This document shows positions 44,157 to 52,085 of a stretch of 64,000 nucleotides of DNA, in pieces. Source of the stretch: Planosporangium spinosum. GTDB taxonomy: Bacteria; Actinomycetota; Actinomycetes; Mycobacteriales; Micromonosporaceae. The notes beneath the pieces were generated by a model. That model was not told the origin of the DNA, searched no databases, and worked only from the letters and a program-made list of their open reading frames with translations. Where the stretch lies: NCBI RefSeq assembly GCF_049999945.1, contig NZ_JBLYUB010000009.1, forward strand, positions 62,001 to 126,000, read 5' to 3'. Made by a program: the position numbers and the translations under genes. Position 1 is the stretch's first letter. Each line of letters opens with the position of its first letter.

Positions 44157-44188
44157 AAAGCGTTCCTAAAAGCCATATGGAAAGCTTT
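44157..44188 (+). promoter_or_regulatory. Candidate MarR operator
   Basis: AAAGCGTTCC (44157-44166) and GGAAAGCTTT (44179-44188) are inverted repeats with one mismatch and a 12-base AT-rich centre (containing CCATATGG). It ends ten bases before the GTG of the MarR gene, where autoregulation would act. Confidence 0.5.
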
Positions 44189-44198
44189 GGCGGGATAA

Positions 44199-44747
44199 GT
44201 GGCTCGGTATGGTCGATCGGTGGACAGAACAACCGCCTCGCGCGACACCGTTGACGACGTCGTCGACGCCTGGCGCATCGAACTGCCGGCCGTCGCCGGG
44301 CCGGAACTGGAGCTGGGCAAGCGCGCCGCCCGGCTCTCCGCCCTCCTGAACGAGGTCACCAGCGTGCAGCTGACCCGGCTGGGTCTGACGAAGGCCGAGT
44401 ACGACGTGCTCACCGTGCTGCGGGCGGCCGGCGCGCCGTACCAGCTACGCCCCACCGACCTGACCAGCCGGCTGCTGCTGTCGTCGGGTGGTACCAGCAA
44501 CGTGCTGCGCCGGCTGGCCGAAGCCGGACTGGTCGAGCGGGAAGCGGACACGCGCGACGCGCGCAGCTCCCGGGTACGGCTGACCACCTCGGGCGTCCAC
44601 ATCGCCGAGGAGGCCGTGCGCGCCGCCGGTCGTGCCCAGGCCGCCCTCCTGCGGGTCGTACCGGAGGAGACCGCTCAGGCCGCCATCGACGCGCTGCGAC
44701 AGGTGCTCATCGCCCTCGGCGACGTGCCCCGGCCGGCGACCAGGTGA
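44199..44747 (+). CDS. MarR family regulator
   Basis: This 182-residue winged-helix regulator has LTRLGLTKAEYDVLTVLRAAG and LRPTDLTSRLLLSSGGTSNV, the recognition region. The wing RDARSSRVRLTTSGVHIAEE contains the DxRxxR pattern typical of MarR, followed by a C-terminal dimerisation helix. The start may be the GTG at 44199 or another GTG seven codons later (44220). The divergent serine hydrolase is a plausible target. No ligand can be inferred. Confidence 0.88.
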   Translation: MARYGRSVDRTTASRDTVDDVVDAWRIELPAVAGPELELGKRAARLSALLNEVTSVQLTRLGLTKAEYDVLTVLRAAGAPYQLRPTDLTSRLLLSSGGTSNVLRRLAEAGLVEREADTRDARSSRVRLTTSGVHIAEEAVRAAGRAQAALLRVVPEETAQAAIDALRQVLIALGDVPRPATR

Positions 44748-44781
44748 CCGCCCGCTCGGCCCCGGCGACCGCCCGCCATCC

Positions 44782-44860
44782 CCAAGATCCGCGCAGTGTC
44801 CCAAACATTGCTGCCTCAGCGGACCCTGAGACCGCAATGTCGCCGACATTGCGCGGAGCA
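44782..44860. repeat. Palindromic dispersed repeat, copy B
   Basis: CCAAGATCCGCGCAGTGTC (44782-44800) faces GACATTGCGCGG (44845-44856). The inner hairpin CAGTGT/ACATTG and a further CTCAG/CTGAG stem lie between. The outer arms match copies A and C; the centre is different. It lies between the convergent marR and lysR genes. Confidence 0.7.
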
Positions 44861-44877
44861 CCGCCGCCACGGTGCCG

Positions 44878-45762
44878 CTACCCGGCGAGGTAGGCGGCGG
44901 CCGACGCGTGCAGCGCGGCGACGCACGCCGCCACGGCCGGGTGCCGCCGGGCCCCGCGCCGGTAGGCGATCCGGGTCCGCCGGCGCAGCGGCAGCGGCGA
45001 CAGCGTGACGCCCGGCGGCGGCTGTGCGGCGGCGAGCTGCGGTACCAGCGCGACACCCTGGCCGGCCGCGACGAGACCGAGCACGGCGACGAAGTCGTCG
45101 GCGTGGTGGCGTACCCGCGGCGTGAACCCGGCCGCCTGGCAGGCCCGCAACGCCACGGCGTGGCACAACGTACCCGGGCTGCCGATGATCCACGCCGCGT
45201 CCCGGGCGTCGCCGATCGAGCCCGGCCCCGGCTCCAGCCCGGCGAGGTACATCACCTCCTCGACCAGAGGCTCGGTCGCCAGCGCGGGATCCGGCTCGAC
45301 GGGTACGTGGTCGTAGTCGTGCACGAGCGCGACGTCGAGCCGGCCGGTGCGCAACGCGTCCGGTGCGGCCGCCGGGTCAAGCTCGGTGACCCGCAGCTCC
45401 AGGCCCGGATGGTCGCGCCCGAGCGACACCAGCGCGGCGGAGAGCAGCGTGCGGACCGCGGTCGGGAACGCGCCGATGCGCAGCGGCCCCGCCAGGCCCG
45501 TCCGTACCGCGGCGAGCGCCGCGTCGGCCTGCTCGAGCGCGGCGAGCACCGCCTCGGCGTGCTCGACCAGGACCGCGCCGGCCGCGGTCAGGGCCACCCG
45601 GCGTCCGGTGCGCTCCAGCAGCGGTACCCCCGCCTCCCGCTCCAACGCCGCGAGCTGCTGGGAGACCGCCGACGGGGTGTAGGACAGCGCCGCGGCGACC
45701 GCGGCGATCGTCCCGTGCCGGGACAGGTCGCGCAGGAGACGGAGCTTGCGCGGATCGAGCAT
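44878..45762 (-). CDS. LysR family regulator
   Basis: This 294-residue regulator has an N-terminal helix-turn-helix (LRLLRDLSRHGTIAAVAAAL, SYTPSAVSQQLAALEREAG) and a periplasmic-binding-protein-like effector domain (about 90-294, GPLRIGAFPTAVRTLLSAAL). It is divergent from the DapA-family gene at 45835, and a TTCA-N11-TGAA box lies between them. The usual LysR arrangement predicts that it activates that gene in response to its substrate. Confidence 0.9.
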   Translation of the reverse strand: MLDPRKLRLLRDLSRHGTIAAVAAALSYTPSAVSQQLAALEREAGVPLLERTGRRVALTAAGAVLVEHAEAVLAALEQADAALAAVRTGLAGPLRIGAFPTAVRTLLSAALVSLGRDHPGLELRVTELDPAAAPDALRTGRLDVALVHDYDHVPVEPDPALATEPLVEEVMYLAGLEPGPGSIGDARDAAWIIGSPGTLCHAVALRACQAAGFTPRVRHHADDFVAVLGLVAAGQGVALVPQLAAAQPPPGVTLSPLPLRRRTRIAYRRGARRHPAVAACVAALHASAAAYLAG

Positions 45763-45777
45763 CAGCTCAGCTTACGT

Positions 45778-45796
45778 TTCAGCAAAGAAATATGAA
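45778..45796. promoter_or_regulatory. LysR-type box between lysR and the DapA-family gene
   Basis: TTCA (45778-45781) and TGAA (45793-45796) are separated by exactly 11 AT-rich bases, fitting the T-N11-A consensus. The 72-base spacer between the two divergent starts contains no other symmetric site. Confidence 0.6.
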
Positions 45797-45834
45797 CTGG
45801 ACCTGACGCTCGGCGGCCCCCCAGGGTGGAAGCC

Positions 45835-46869
45835 ATGGAGCACACGCTGACCGGGATACACGTACCGCTCGTCACGCCGTTCACCGCCGACGGCCGGGTC
45901 GCGGGCGACGCGCTGGAGGGGCTCGCGCACCAGGTGATCGACGGCGGCGCGGCGGGGCTGGTGGCGCTCGGTACGACCGGCGAGCCGGCCACGCTCGGCG
46001 CGGACGAACGGCGTACGGTCGTCGACATCTGCGCCCGGGTCTGCCGGGAACGGTCCGCCAGCCTGATCGTCGGCGCCGGCTCCAACGACACCGCCGCCTC
46101 CGTGGCGGCGCTACGGGGCCTGACCGCGTGGCCGCAGGTGGCAGCGGCGCTCACCGTCGTGCCGTACCACGTCCGCCCGTCCGAGGCGGGGGTGCTCGCC
46201 CACTTCACCCGGCTCGCCGCCGACAGCCCGGTACCGCTGGTCGTCTACCACGTCCCGTACCGGACGGGACGGCCGCTCGGCGTGGAGACGCTGCGCCGGC
46301 TGATCCGGTTGCCCGGCGTCGTCGGGATCAAGTACGCCGCGGGCGTGATCGACGCGGACACGGTGACGCTGCTGGCCGACCGGCCGGCGTCCGTCGCCGT
46401 GCTGGCCGGCGACGACGTCCTCGCCGCGCCGCTGCTCGCGCTCGGCGCGGCCGGCGGTGTCCTCGCCTCGGCGCACGTGTGCACGGCCGACTTCGCCGAC
46501 CTGGTCCGCGCCTGGCACGCCGGAGACGTCGCCCGGGCCCGCGACCTCGGGTACCGGCTGGCGGCGCTGTCCGGGGCGCTGTTCGCCGAGCCCAACCCGG
46601 CGGTCATCAAGGCGGTGCTGCACGCCCAGGGGCGCATCCCGACCCCGGCGGTCCGGCTGCCGTTGCTGCCGGCGAGCCCGGCCGCCACCGCCGTCGCGCT
46701 ACGCCACCTCGACGGACTACGCCACCTCGACGGGCTACGCCACGCCGACGCGCTCGCCGGGGTCGCCGGAGCGGACCGGGAGCCCGGCGTGGCCGGCGTG
46801 ACCGGCATGGCCGGCGTGACCGGCGTGACCGGCGTGACCGGCGTGACCGGCGTGACCGGCATGACCTGA
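45835..46869 (+). CDS. DapA/NAL family aldolase with repeat tail
   Basis: This 344-residue protein of the dihydrodipicolinate synthase/N-acetylneuraminate lyase family forms a TIM barrel. It has GTTGE (46-50), Y138 and the Schiff-base lysine K166 in GVVGIKYAAG. The loop reads YHVRP where true DapA often has YYNKP, so it may act on another 2-keto acid. The ATG at 45835 is used; a GTG three codons earlier is possible. Normal family length is about 300; the last 45 residues consist of two repeats, LRHLDG and then (GVT)n-like triplets. The final 135 bases overlap the convergent mannosyltransferase gene. Confidence 0.87.
   Translation: MEHTLTGIHVPLVTPFTADGRVAGDALEGLAHQVIDGGAAGLVALGTTGEPATLGADERRTVVDICARVCRERSASLIVGAGSNDTAASVAALRGLTAWPQVAAALTVVPYHVRPSEAGVLAHFTRLAADSPVPLVVYHVPYRTGRPLGVETLRRLIRLPGVVGIKYAAGVIDADTVTLLADRPASVAVLAGDDVLAAPLLALGAAGGVLASAHVCTADFADLVRAWHAGDVARARDLGYRLAALSGALFAEPNPAVIKAVLHAQGRIPTPAVRLPLLPASPAATAVALRHLDGLRHLDGLRHADALAGVAGADREPGVAGVTGMAGVTGVTGVTGVTGVTGMT
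46699..46749. repeat. 18-bp in-frame tandem repeat
   Basis: CTACGCCACCTCGACGGA occurs at 46699 and 46717, with a shortened, altered third copy at 46735. It encodes LRHLDGLRHLDGLRHAD near the end of the DapA-family protein. The third copy spans the stop codon of the convergent mannosyltransferase gene. Confidence 0.8.
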
Positions 46870-48384
46870 CCCGTGCCCGAGCGGGCCGGCCGCGAGCGGC
46901 GCCAGAACCTGGTGCCGACCGGCGCCGGTGAGCAGGACGATCGCGGTCAGCGCGGTGCCGGCACCGAGGACCGCACCGACGAGCGCGGGTACGCCGGGCT
47001 GGACCCCGCCGGGGAGTACGAACAGCACGAGGGCCGCGGACAGGACGGCCGCCGCCCGGCGGACCGTGGCCGAGCCGGACAGCGCCAGCGGCACGATGGC
47101 CCAGAGCAGGTACCACGGGTGCACGACCGGGCCGAACAGCACGAACGCCCCGAGGCTGAGCCCGAGCGCGTACACCGGGCCGAGCCGCGCGCTGCGCTGC
47201 CACAGCCGGCCGAACACCCCGACCGCGGCGGCGAGTCCGACCAGCCACCACACGTGCATGGCGCGTTCGCGCGTGGTGACGCCGAGCCACTCCCCCACCC
47301 ATCCGGTCAGGTTGCCCAGGTCGGTGGTGACCGACAGCCAGGTGTGCGCGCGGGTGGGTGTGTTGAGGGCGTGTACCCAGCCGAACCCGGTACCGGCGAG
47401 CGCGGTCACCGCCAGCGCGGTCACCCCGGCCACCCCGGCCGAGCCCACCACCGCCCGGAGCAGGCGGTACCGTCCGCTCCGCTGGCCGGCCCAGATCGGC
47501 ACGAGGAACGCGATGGCGAGCCCCGCCGGCGCCTTGACCAGCGCCGCCAGGGTGATCGTCGCGGCGGCGGGCACCGGGTGGCGGTCGAGCGCGAACACCA
47601 GCCCGACCGCCATCAGGCCGAGCATCACCGCGTCGTTGTGGGCGTCGGCCACGAGGTGCAGCAGGACGAGCGGGTTGAGCACGCTGAGCCACATCGCGGC
47701 GCCCGGGTCGACGCCGCAGGACCGGGCGATGCGGGGCACCGACCAGGCCAGCAGGGCCACCCCGACCACCGCCAGCAACCGCATCCCGACGATGCCCGGC
47801 CAGGTGAACGCCCCCGTCACCCGGGTCACCGCGCCGGCCAGGTCGAGGAAGACCGGACCGTACGGTGCGGGGGTGTGCTGCCAGATCGGCGGTACGTTCG
47901 CGGCCAGCGGTCCGCCCATGGCGGCCGGCCCCACCCGGTACGCGTCGATACCGGCGACCGTCATCGCCCCCTGCGCGAGATAGCTGTAGACGTCCCCGCT
48001 GAACACCGGGGCGATGAGCGCGAAGGGCGCCACCCACCAGCCCGCCACGGCCGCCAGCCCGCGCCAGGACGGCCCGTCCGACCGGCGCACCAGCGCACCG
48101 ATCCGCCACCAGGCGGCGAGGAGCAGGGCCAGTCCGACGTAGACCACGGACACCGACAGGACCGTCGACGCGCGCAGCTCACGGACGCCGGGTACCCCGC
48201 CCAGCGGATCGGTGAACGGGTGGACGCCGGCCAGCGTGCCGCCCGCGGCCACGGTGGCGGCCCCGGCAACCCCGAGCATCCGACAAAACGCGAACCCGTA
48301 CTTACTGGTCGGGATCAGCAACCCGCAACTCCCGCCGGTCGGCACTGACCCGGGTAGCCACGCCCGCAACCGCGTACGCACCAC
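46735..48384 (-). CDS. MptB-like polyprenyl-phosphomannose mannosyltransferase
   Basis: This 549-residue GT-C type membrane glycosyltransferase has about a dozen helices. The first extracytoplasmic loop has SGDVYSYLAQGAMTVAGIDA and later PPIWQHTPAPYGPVFLDLAG, matching the MptB family of alpha-1,6-mannosyltransferases that extend lipomannan. NPLVLLHLVADAHNDAVMLG is another family segment. The GTG at 48384 is approximate. The C-terminus ends in nine Gly-His-Ala triplets, then LPVRSGDPGERVGVA. That tail lies entirely inside the convergent DapA-family gene. The family normally stops before such a tail. Confidence 0.85.
   Translation of the reverse strand: MVRTRLRAWLPGSVPTGGSCGLLIPTSKYGFAFCRMLGVAGAATVAAGGTLAGVHPFTDPLGGVPGVRELRASTVLSVSVVYVGLALLLAAWWRIGALVRRSDGPSWRGLAAVAGWWVAPFALIAPVFSGDVYSYLAQGAMTVAGIDAYRVGPAAMGGPLAANVPPIWQHTPAPYGPVFLDLAGAVTRVTGAFTWPGIVGMRLLAVVGVALLAWSVPRIARSCGVDPGAAMWLSVLNPLVLLHLVADAHNDAVMLGLMAVGLVFALDRHPVPAAATITLAALVKAPAGLAIAFLVPIWAGQRSGRYRLLRAVVGSAGVAGVTALAVTALAGTGFGWVHALNTPTRAHTWLSVTTDLGNLTGWVGEWLGVTTRERAMHVWWLVGLAAAVGVFGRLWQRSARLGPVYALGLSLGAFVLFGPVVHPWYLLWAIVPLALSGSATVRRAAAVLSAALVLFVLPGGVQPGVPALVGAVLGAGTALTAIVLLTGAGRHQVLAPLAAGPLGHGSGHAGHAGHAGHAGHAGHAGHAGHAGHAGLPVRSGDPGERVGVA
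46786..46866. repeat. 9-bp tandem array read by two convergent genes
   Basis: Nine adjacent 9-bp units (46786-46866) differ only at two positions: GGCGTGACC (six times), GGCGTGGCC, GGCATGGCC and GGCATGACC. On the plus strand they encode GVT, GVA, GMA or GMT at the end of the DapA-family protein. On the minus strand every unit encodes Gly-His-Ala in the tail of the mannosyltransferase. Confidence 0.92.
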
Positions 48385-48438
48385 CGGTCAGGTGGACACT
48401 GTCTGCTGTCGATCTTGCAGCCTTCGGTTACCCGCCCA

Positions 48439-48475
48439 CGTGTCGGGCCGGTCGAAACGCGTGTCGGGCCGGTCG
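48439..48475. promoter_or_regulatory. Direct repeat upstream of the MFS gene
   Basis: CGTGTCGGGCCGGTCG occurs at 48439 and again at 48460, 21 bases apart (two helical turns). It lies in the divergent space between the mannosyltransferase and the MFS gene and could be a regulator site. The 230-base space holds no other gene. Confidence 0.4.
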
Positions 48476-48614
48476 CGACGTTAGCCGAACCGCCCCCTCG
48501 GCGCCTGTTGTCCGGATCGGTCCAGCGCGGGCACGCGCACCGCGGAGCGGCGGTTGACCTGAAGTCCGGTTGATGGTTCATGCTCGACGGACCGAATAAC
48601 GAAAGAGGCAAAAC

Positions 48615-50030
48615 ATGAAAAACGGCCCGCTCGTCCGGCCGTACCGGTCACTCACCGTCGGGATGGTCACGCTGGTCTCGGTGGTCGCCTTCGAAGCGGT
48701 CGCCGTCACGACCGCCATGCCCACGGTGGCCCGGGCGTTGCACGGTCTTCCGCTGTACGCGCTGGCGTTCGGTGGCGCGCTGGCGGCCGGCGTGGTCGGG
48801 ATGGTCATCTCCGGCGGCTGGTCCGACGCCAAGGGCCCGGCCGCGCCGGTGTGGACCGGGGTCGCGACGTTCGTCGCCGGGCTGGTCATCTGCGGTACCG
48901 CACCCACCATGGCGACGCTCGTGGTCGGCCGGGTCATCCAGGGGTTCGGCGGTGGACTGGTCGCGGTGGCGCTGTACGTGGTGGTTGGGCGCGCCTACCC
49001 ACCGGACCTGCACCCCCGCGTCTTCTCGGCGTTCGCCGGGGCCTGGGTGGTGCCATCGGTCGCCGGCCCGTCGCTGGCCGGTCTCATCGTGGAGCAGGTG
49101 GGCTGGCGGTGGGTGTTCCTCGGCACGGTGCTGCTCACCGTTCCGGCCGTCCTGCTGGTACGCCCCGGGCTGAGGGCGATGGCCGACCCTGGCACGACCG
49201 CCGACCCGCGACCGTCGTCCCGGCCGGCGGGAGCCGCGGGCCACGTCGGCCGCGCCGGGTGGGCCCTGGGCGCCGCGGTGAGCATGGGGCTGCTGCACCT
49301 CGGCGGCCAGCAGCGCGGGGTCGGCGCGATCGGGCTGATCGGGCTCGCCCTGGCCGGCCTCGCCGCGTTCACCCCACGGCTGCTGCCACGCGGTACCTTC
49401 TCGGCACGCCCCGGCCTGCCGAGCGTCGTCCTGCTGCGCGGGCTCGCCGGAGCGGCGTTCATCCAGGCCGACGTGTTCCTCCCGCTGATGCTGTCGCGTG
49501 AGCGTGGCTTCTCCCCCTGGGCCGCCGGGTTGACGCTGACCATCGGCGGCGTGTCGTGGTTCGCCGGCTCCTGGTACCAGGGACGCCGTGGCCAGCGGCT
49601 GGCCGTCCACCCCCTGCGGGTCGGCCTGACGCTGATCGCGACGGGCGTCGCGACCGCCGCCGCCTGCGTGGTGCCCGCGGTCCCGGTCTGGCTGTGCGTG
49701 GCCGGCTGGGCGCTGGCCGGCTTCGGCATGGGACTGTCCTACCCGACCATGTCGGGGCTGACGCTGAGCCTGTCCGCCCCGGCCGAGCAGGGGGTCAACA
49801 GTTCGGCCCTGCAACTGTCGGACTCGCTGTTCTCCACCACGATCCTGGCGGTCGGTGGCACCCTGTTCGCCTTCTGGGTGTCCACGTCGCCGCCGGCGGC
49901 GTACCTGTCCGGCTTTCTGATCGCCGAGGCCCTGGCACTGCTGGGCGTCCTCGTCGCCGCCCGCGTCGGTGTCCCCAGCACCGGCACGCCGACGGCCGCA
50001 GCGGTACCGGAACTGGCGGCACAGCGGTAA
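48615..50030 (+). CDS. MFS transporter, EmrB/QacA-like (DHA2)
   Basis: This 471-residue transporter has about fourteen helices. Motifs VAFEAVAVTTAMPTVARAL (helix 1), VVGRVIQGFGGGLVAVALYV and AWVVPSVAGPSLAGLIVEQV (motif C of exporters, G-x-x-x-G-P-x-x-G-G-like) mark the drug:proton antiporter group. GAAAGAGG lies seven bases before the ATG. A small hydrophobic drug or metabolite is the likely substrate; it cannot be named. An 18-bp hairpin follows the gene. Confidence 0.9.
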   Translation: MKNGPLVRPYRSLTVGMVTLVSVVAFEAVAVTTAMPTVARALHGLPLYALAFGGALAAGVVGMVISGGWSDAKGPAAPVWTGVATFVAGLVICGTAPTMATLVVGRVIQGFGGGLVAVALYVVVGRAYPPDLHPRVFSAFAGAWVVPSVAGPSLAGLIVEQVGWRWVFLGTVLLTVPAVLLVRPGLRAMADPGTTADPRPSSRPAGAAGHVGRAGWALGAAVSMGLLHLGGQQRGVGAIGLIGLALAGLAAFTPRLLPRGTFSARPGLPSVVLLRGLAGAAFIQADVFLPLMLSRERGFSPWAAGLTLTIGGVSWFAGSWYQGRRGQRLAVHPLRVGLTLIATGVATAAACVVPAVPVWLCVAGWALAGFGMGLSYPTMSGLTLSLSAPAEQGVNSSALQLSDSLFSTTILAVGGTLFAFWVSTSPPAAYLSGFLIAEALALLGVLVAARVGVPSTGTPTAAAVPELAAQR

Positions 50031-50085
50031 CCAGGCCGCCCAGCGGTAGCTAGCGCGGCCGGCGGCCACGGACGAGGACGCGTGC

Positions 50086-50129
50086 GGAGGGCGCCCTCCA
50101 CCGACGGTCGGCGGTGGAGGGCACCCTCC
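50086..50129. terminator. 18-bp hairpin between MFS and oxygenase genes
   Basis: GGAGGGCGCCCTCCACCG (50086-50103) pairs with CGGTGGAGGGCACCCTCC (50112-50129) with one G-U-type mismatch and an 8-base loop. The genes on both sides end here, so it is probably a bidirectional terminator. Confidence 0.82.
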
Positions 50130-50157
50130 GCGCGGCCAGGCCCGAACCGATACCGCA

Positions 50158-50271
50158 GCCCGCGGTCCCCGCCGGTACGCCGGCCCACGGCCCCCGCCGG
50201 TACGCCGGCCCAGGGCCCCCGCCGATACGCCGGCCCACGGCCCCGGCCGGCACCTCAGCCCGCGGCCCCGG
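50158..50271. repeat. 25-bp tandem repeat, 4.5 copies
   Basis: Units at 50158, 50183, 50208 and 50233, with a shortened fifth at 50258, have the form GCCC-CGG-CCCCGCCGG-ACGCCG with few changes. The array ends inside the last codons of the minus-strand oxygenase gene, so its RTGAAG terminus is repeat-derived. Confidence 0.85.
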
Positions 50272-50950
50272 TGCGCGTCATCCGGTGCCGGCCGGGGCTG
50301 CGCTCCACGGCGTTGGCCTCCATCCACGCCTGCAACGCGGGACCGGACTCGAAGCTGGCGATCATCGCGTACCGGGGTCGGGTACCGACGTGGTAGGCCG
50401 CGTGCCACAGCCGCTCGGTGTCGACGACGAACTGGGCCCCGACGGGCATCGGGATACGGTGTTCGGTACCCGGGTCGTCGCGGTCCTCCCGCAGAATCAT
50501 GTAACTGTCGGGGTCGTCGGTGAGGTTGAGCCAGGCGCGCACCACCCAGCCCTCGCCGTCCGGGTTCAGCCGGTTGTTGTCGTCGAGGTGCAGGTAGCTA
50601 CCGGTCACCTCGGTCTCGCTGGCGGACGGCTGGAGCTTGATGATGCGTACCCGGCCGAACCGGGCACCGACGTCGGTGACCCACCTGCGCAGCGCCGGTG
50701 CGCGCAGCGCGTTGGCGGTCCAGATCCCGTCCTTGTCCGGCTTGCCGTGCTCCCAGAACCCGCGCGGGTCGTCCGCGCCGTTCGCCGAGGCCAGCACGGC
50801 GAAGTTGGTGTCGCCGCCGGATTTCCAGTCGAGGTAGGTCAGGTTCTCCCACTCCTCCGGATCCAGCCGCCCCGCGAACGAGCGCAGCACGACGAATCCG
50901 GTGTCTGACAAGGCCGGTAGTTTGATGTGACTCGACTGCGTATCAGTCAT
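50255..50950 (-). CDS. Putative 2-oxoglutarate/Fe(II)-type oxygenase
   Basis: This 231-residue protein has a cupin-like pattern: VTGSYLHLDDNNRLN contains H121-x-D123, and ERLWHAAYHVGTRPRY contains H183 followed by R191/R193. This is the spacing of the facial triad and 2OG-binding arginine of Fe(II)/2-oxoglutarate oxygenases, closest in style to the aspartyl/asparaginyl hydroxylase group. The middle segment WVVRAWLNLTDDPDSYMILR supports a double-stranded beta helix. No substrate can be suggested. The start ATG at 50950 is followed by MTDTQSSHIK. The assignment rests on these motifs only. Confidence 0.6.
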   Translation of the reverse strand: MTDTQSSHIKLPALSDTGFVVLRSFAGRLDPEEWENLTYLDWKSGGDTNFAVLASANGADDPRGFWEHGKPDKDGIWTANALRAPALRRWVTDVGARFGRVRIIKLQPSASETEVTGSYLHLDDNNRLNPDGEGWVVRAWLNLTDDPDSYMILREDRDDPGTEHRIPMPVGAQFVVDTERLWHAAYHVGTRPRYAMIASFESGPALQAWMEANAVERSPGRHRMTRTGAAG

Positions 50951-51080
50951 GCTGCCCCCTCAGTACCTGTGTCGGTGATCAGGGCGATGCGGTGAACGCG
51001 ACGGTGCGGCTGCACGCGCGACGGTGCGTGTGGACACGCGACTCGAGCCGCGTGGTCCGGGAATGCCTACCCGTGGGAGG

Positions 51081-51176
51081 CGTGCCGGTCGGATTCGGTG
51101 CCGGTCGGCAGCGGTGCCGGTCGGGTGCGGTGCCGGTCGGGTGCGGTGCCGGCCGGGTGCGGTGCCGGTCGGCAGC
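51081..51176. repeat. 16-bp tandem repeat, six copies
   Basis: Units of the form GGTGCCGGTCGGGTGC occur at 51081, 51097, 51113, 51129, 51145 and 51161, with base changes mainly in the last six positions (GGGTGC, GGCAGC, GGATTC). It is non-coding. Confidence 0.87.
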
Positions 51177-51415
51177 GCCAAGGTCCCCCGCGCCGGTACG
51201 GACAAACAGGAATACCAAGGTGAAGTGCCGGCTTCCCGGAGTGCCGGCCGGAGGGCGCCGACCGAGTCCGGTCGCCACGGCGGGTGGACCCGGGGTCGCG
51301 TCCGGGTGGTAGGCGCCGCCCGGAGTGCCACGCCGGGGTGAGATCGGGGGGCGGGTGTCCGGCCACGTGGGTGACCCGGGTAGCGGGCGGCCGGCCGATC
51401 GCCGCGCCTCCGCCG

Positions 51416-51540
51416 CACCAAGACCCGCGCAATGTCGCGAACATTGCGGCATCCGCGCGGCTGGAAGCAGCAATACGTGCGACATTGCACGGATCTTGGT
51501 GGGGCACGGATCTTGGTGGGGCACGGATCTTGGTGGGGCA
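51416..51540. repeat. Palindromic dispersed repeat, copy C, with 17-bp array
   Basis: Arms CCAAGACCCGCGCAATGTCGC (51418-51438) and their near-complement (51479-51499) surround a centre very like copy A, including CAATGT/ACATTG and GCAATACGTGC. To the right come three 17-bp units, GCACGGATCTTGGTGGG at 51487, 51504 and 51521. Unlike copies A and B it lies between divergent genes. Confidence 0.85.
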
Positions 51541-51591
51541 CCGCCGGACGTCGCTGGCCTGCGTCGCCGCGCGGGCGCTATCGTGCGCCGC

Positions 51592-52080
51592 GTGGTTGTG
51601 GTCCGCCAGGCGAATCCCGAAGACTGTGCCGAGCTGATCAGGCTGCGGGCGATCATGCTCTCGTCCGTCTCCGGGCAGGAGCCCGCGCCGGGTCCGTGGC
51701 TGGAGATGACGGCCCGCACCCTGCGTACCAGGCTCGCCGACCCGGACGGATCGCTGGCCGGCTTCGTCGTGGACGCACCGGGCCGCCCGGGCACGCTGGC
51801 CGCATGCGTACTGGGCAGCATCGAGTTGCGGCTGGGGTCCCCCGAGAATCCCAGCGGTGAGATGGGCTACGTGTTCAGTGTCGCGACCGACCCCGACCAC
51901 CGCCGGCGGGGATACTCGCGGGCATGCATGGAGCAGTTGCTCGCCTGGTTCCAGCGGCGGGGCATCACCAAGATCGACTTGCGGGCCTCCGCCGCGGGGG
52001 AGCCGCTCTACCGCTCGCTCGGCTTCGCGCGTACCCGCGACCCGGCGATGCGGCTCACCCTGCCCCGGCCCGGCGCGTGA
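51592..52080 (+). CDS. GNAT family N-acetyltransferase
   Basis: This protein has about 162 residues and the GNAT acetyl-CoA site in FSVATDPDHRRRGYSRACME (motif A, R-R-x-G-Y-S). ITKIDLRASAAGEPLYRSLG, ending LGF, forms the C-terminal strand and helix. Start choices are GTG at 51592 or 51583; the first conserved segment is VRQANPEDCAELIRLRAIML. The substrate is unknown; family members modify proteins, amino acids or antibiotics. It follows the palindromic element. Confidence 0.85.
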   Translation: MVVVRQANPEDCAELIRLRAIMLSSVSGQEPAPGPWLEMTARTLRTRLADPDGSLAGFVVDAPGRPGTLAACVLGSIELRLGSPENPSGEMGYVFSVATDPDHRRRGYSRACMEQLLAWFQRRGITKIDLRASAAGEPLYRSLGFARTRDPAMRLTLPRPGA

Positions 52081-52085
52081 CCGCC

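Larger units (their letters stand above)
50951..51591. other. Gene-free 640-base spacer with two repeat arrays
   Basis: No reading frame here has family features. The region holds the 16-bp array at 51081-51176 and the palindromic element at 51416-51540, listed separately. Between them GC-rich unique sequence shows nothing recognisable. The flanking genes are divergent, so promoters for both must lie inside. Confidence 0.6.

Noticed and set aside
46873..48348. A 491-codon plus-strand frame opposite the mannosyltransferase gene
   Set aside because: The minus strand has a clear membrane glycosyltransferase with family motifs; the plus frame is a charged, motif-free shadow.
48554..48582. TTGACC with a 17-base spacer before the MFS gene at 48615 as a promoter
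   Set aside because: The -10 hexamer (TTCATG) is too poor to claim.
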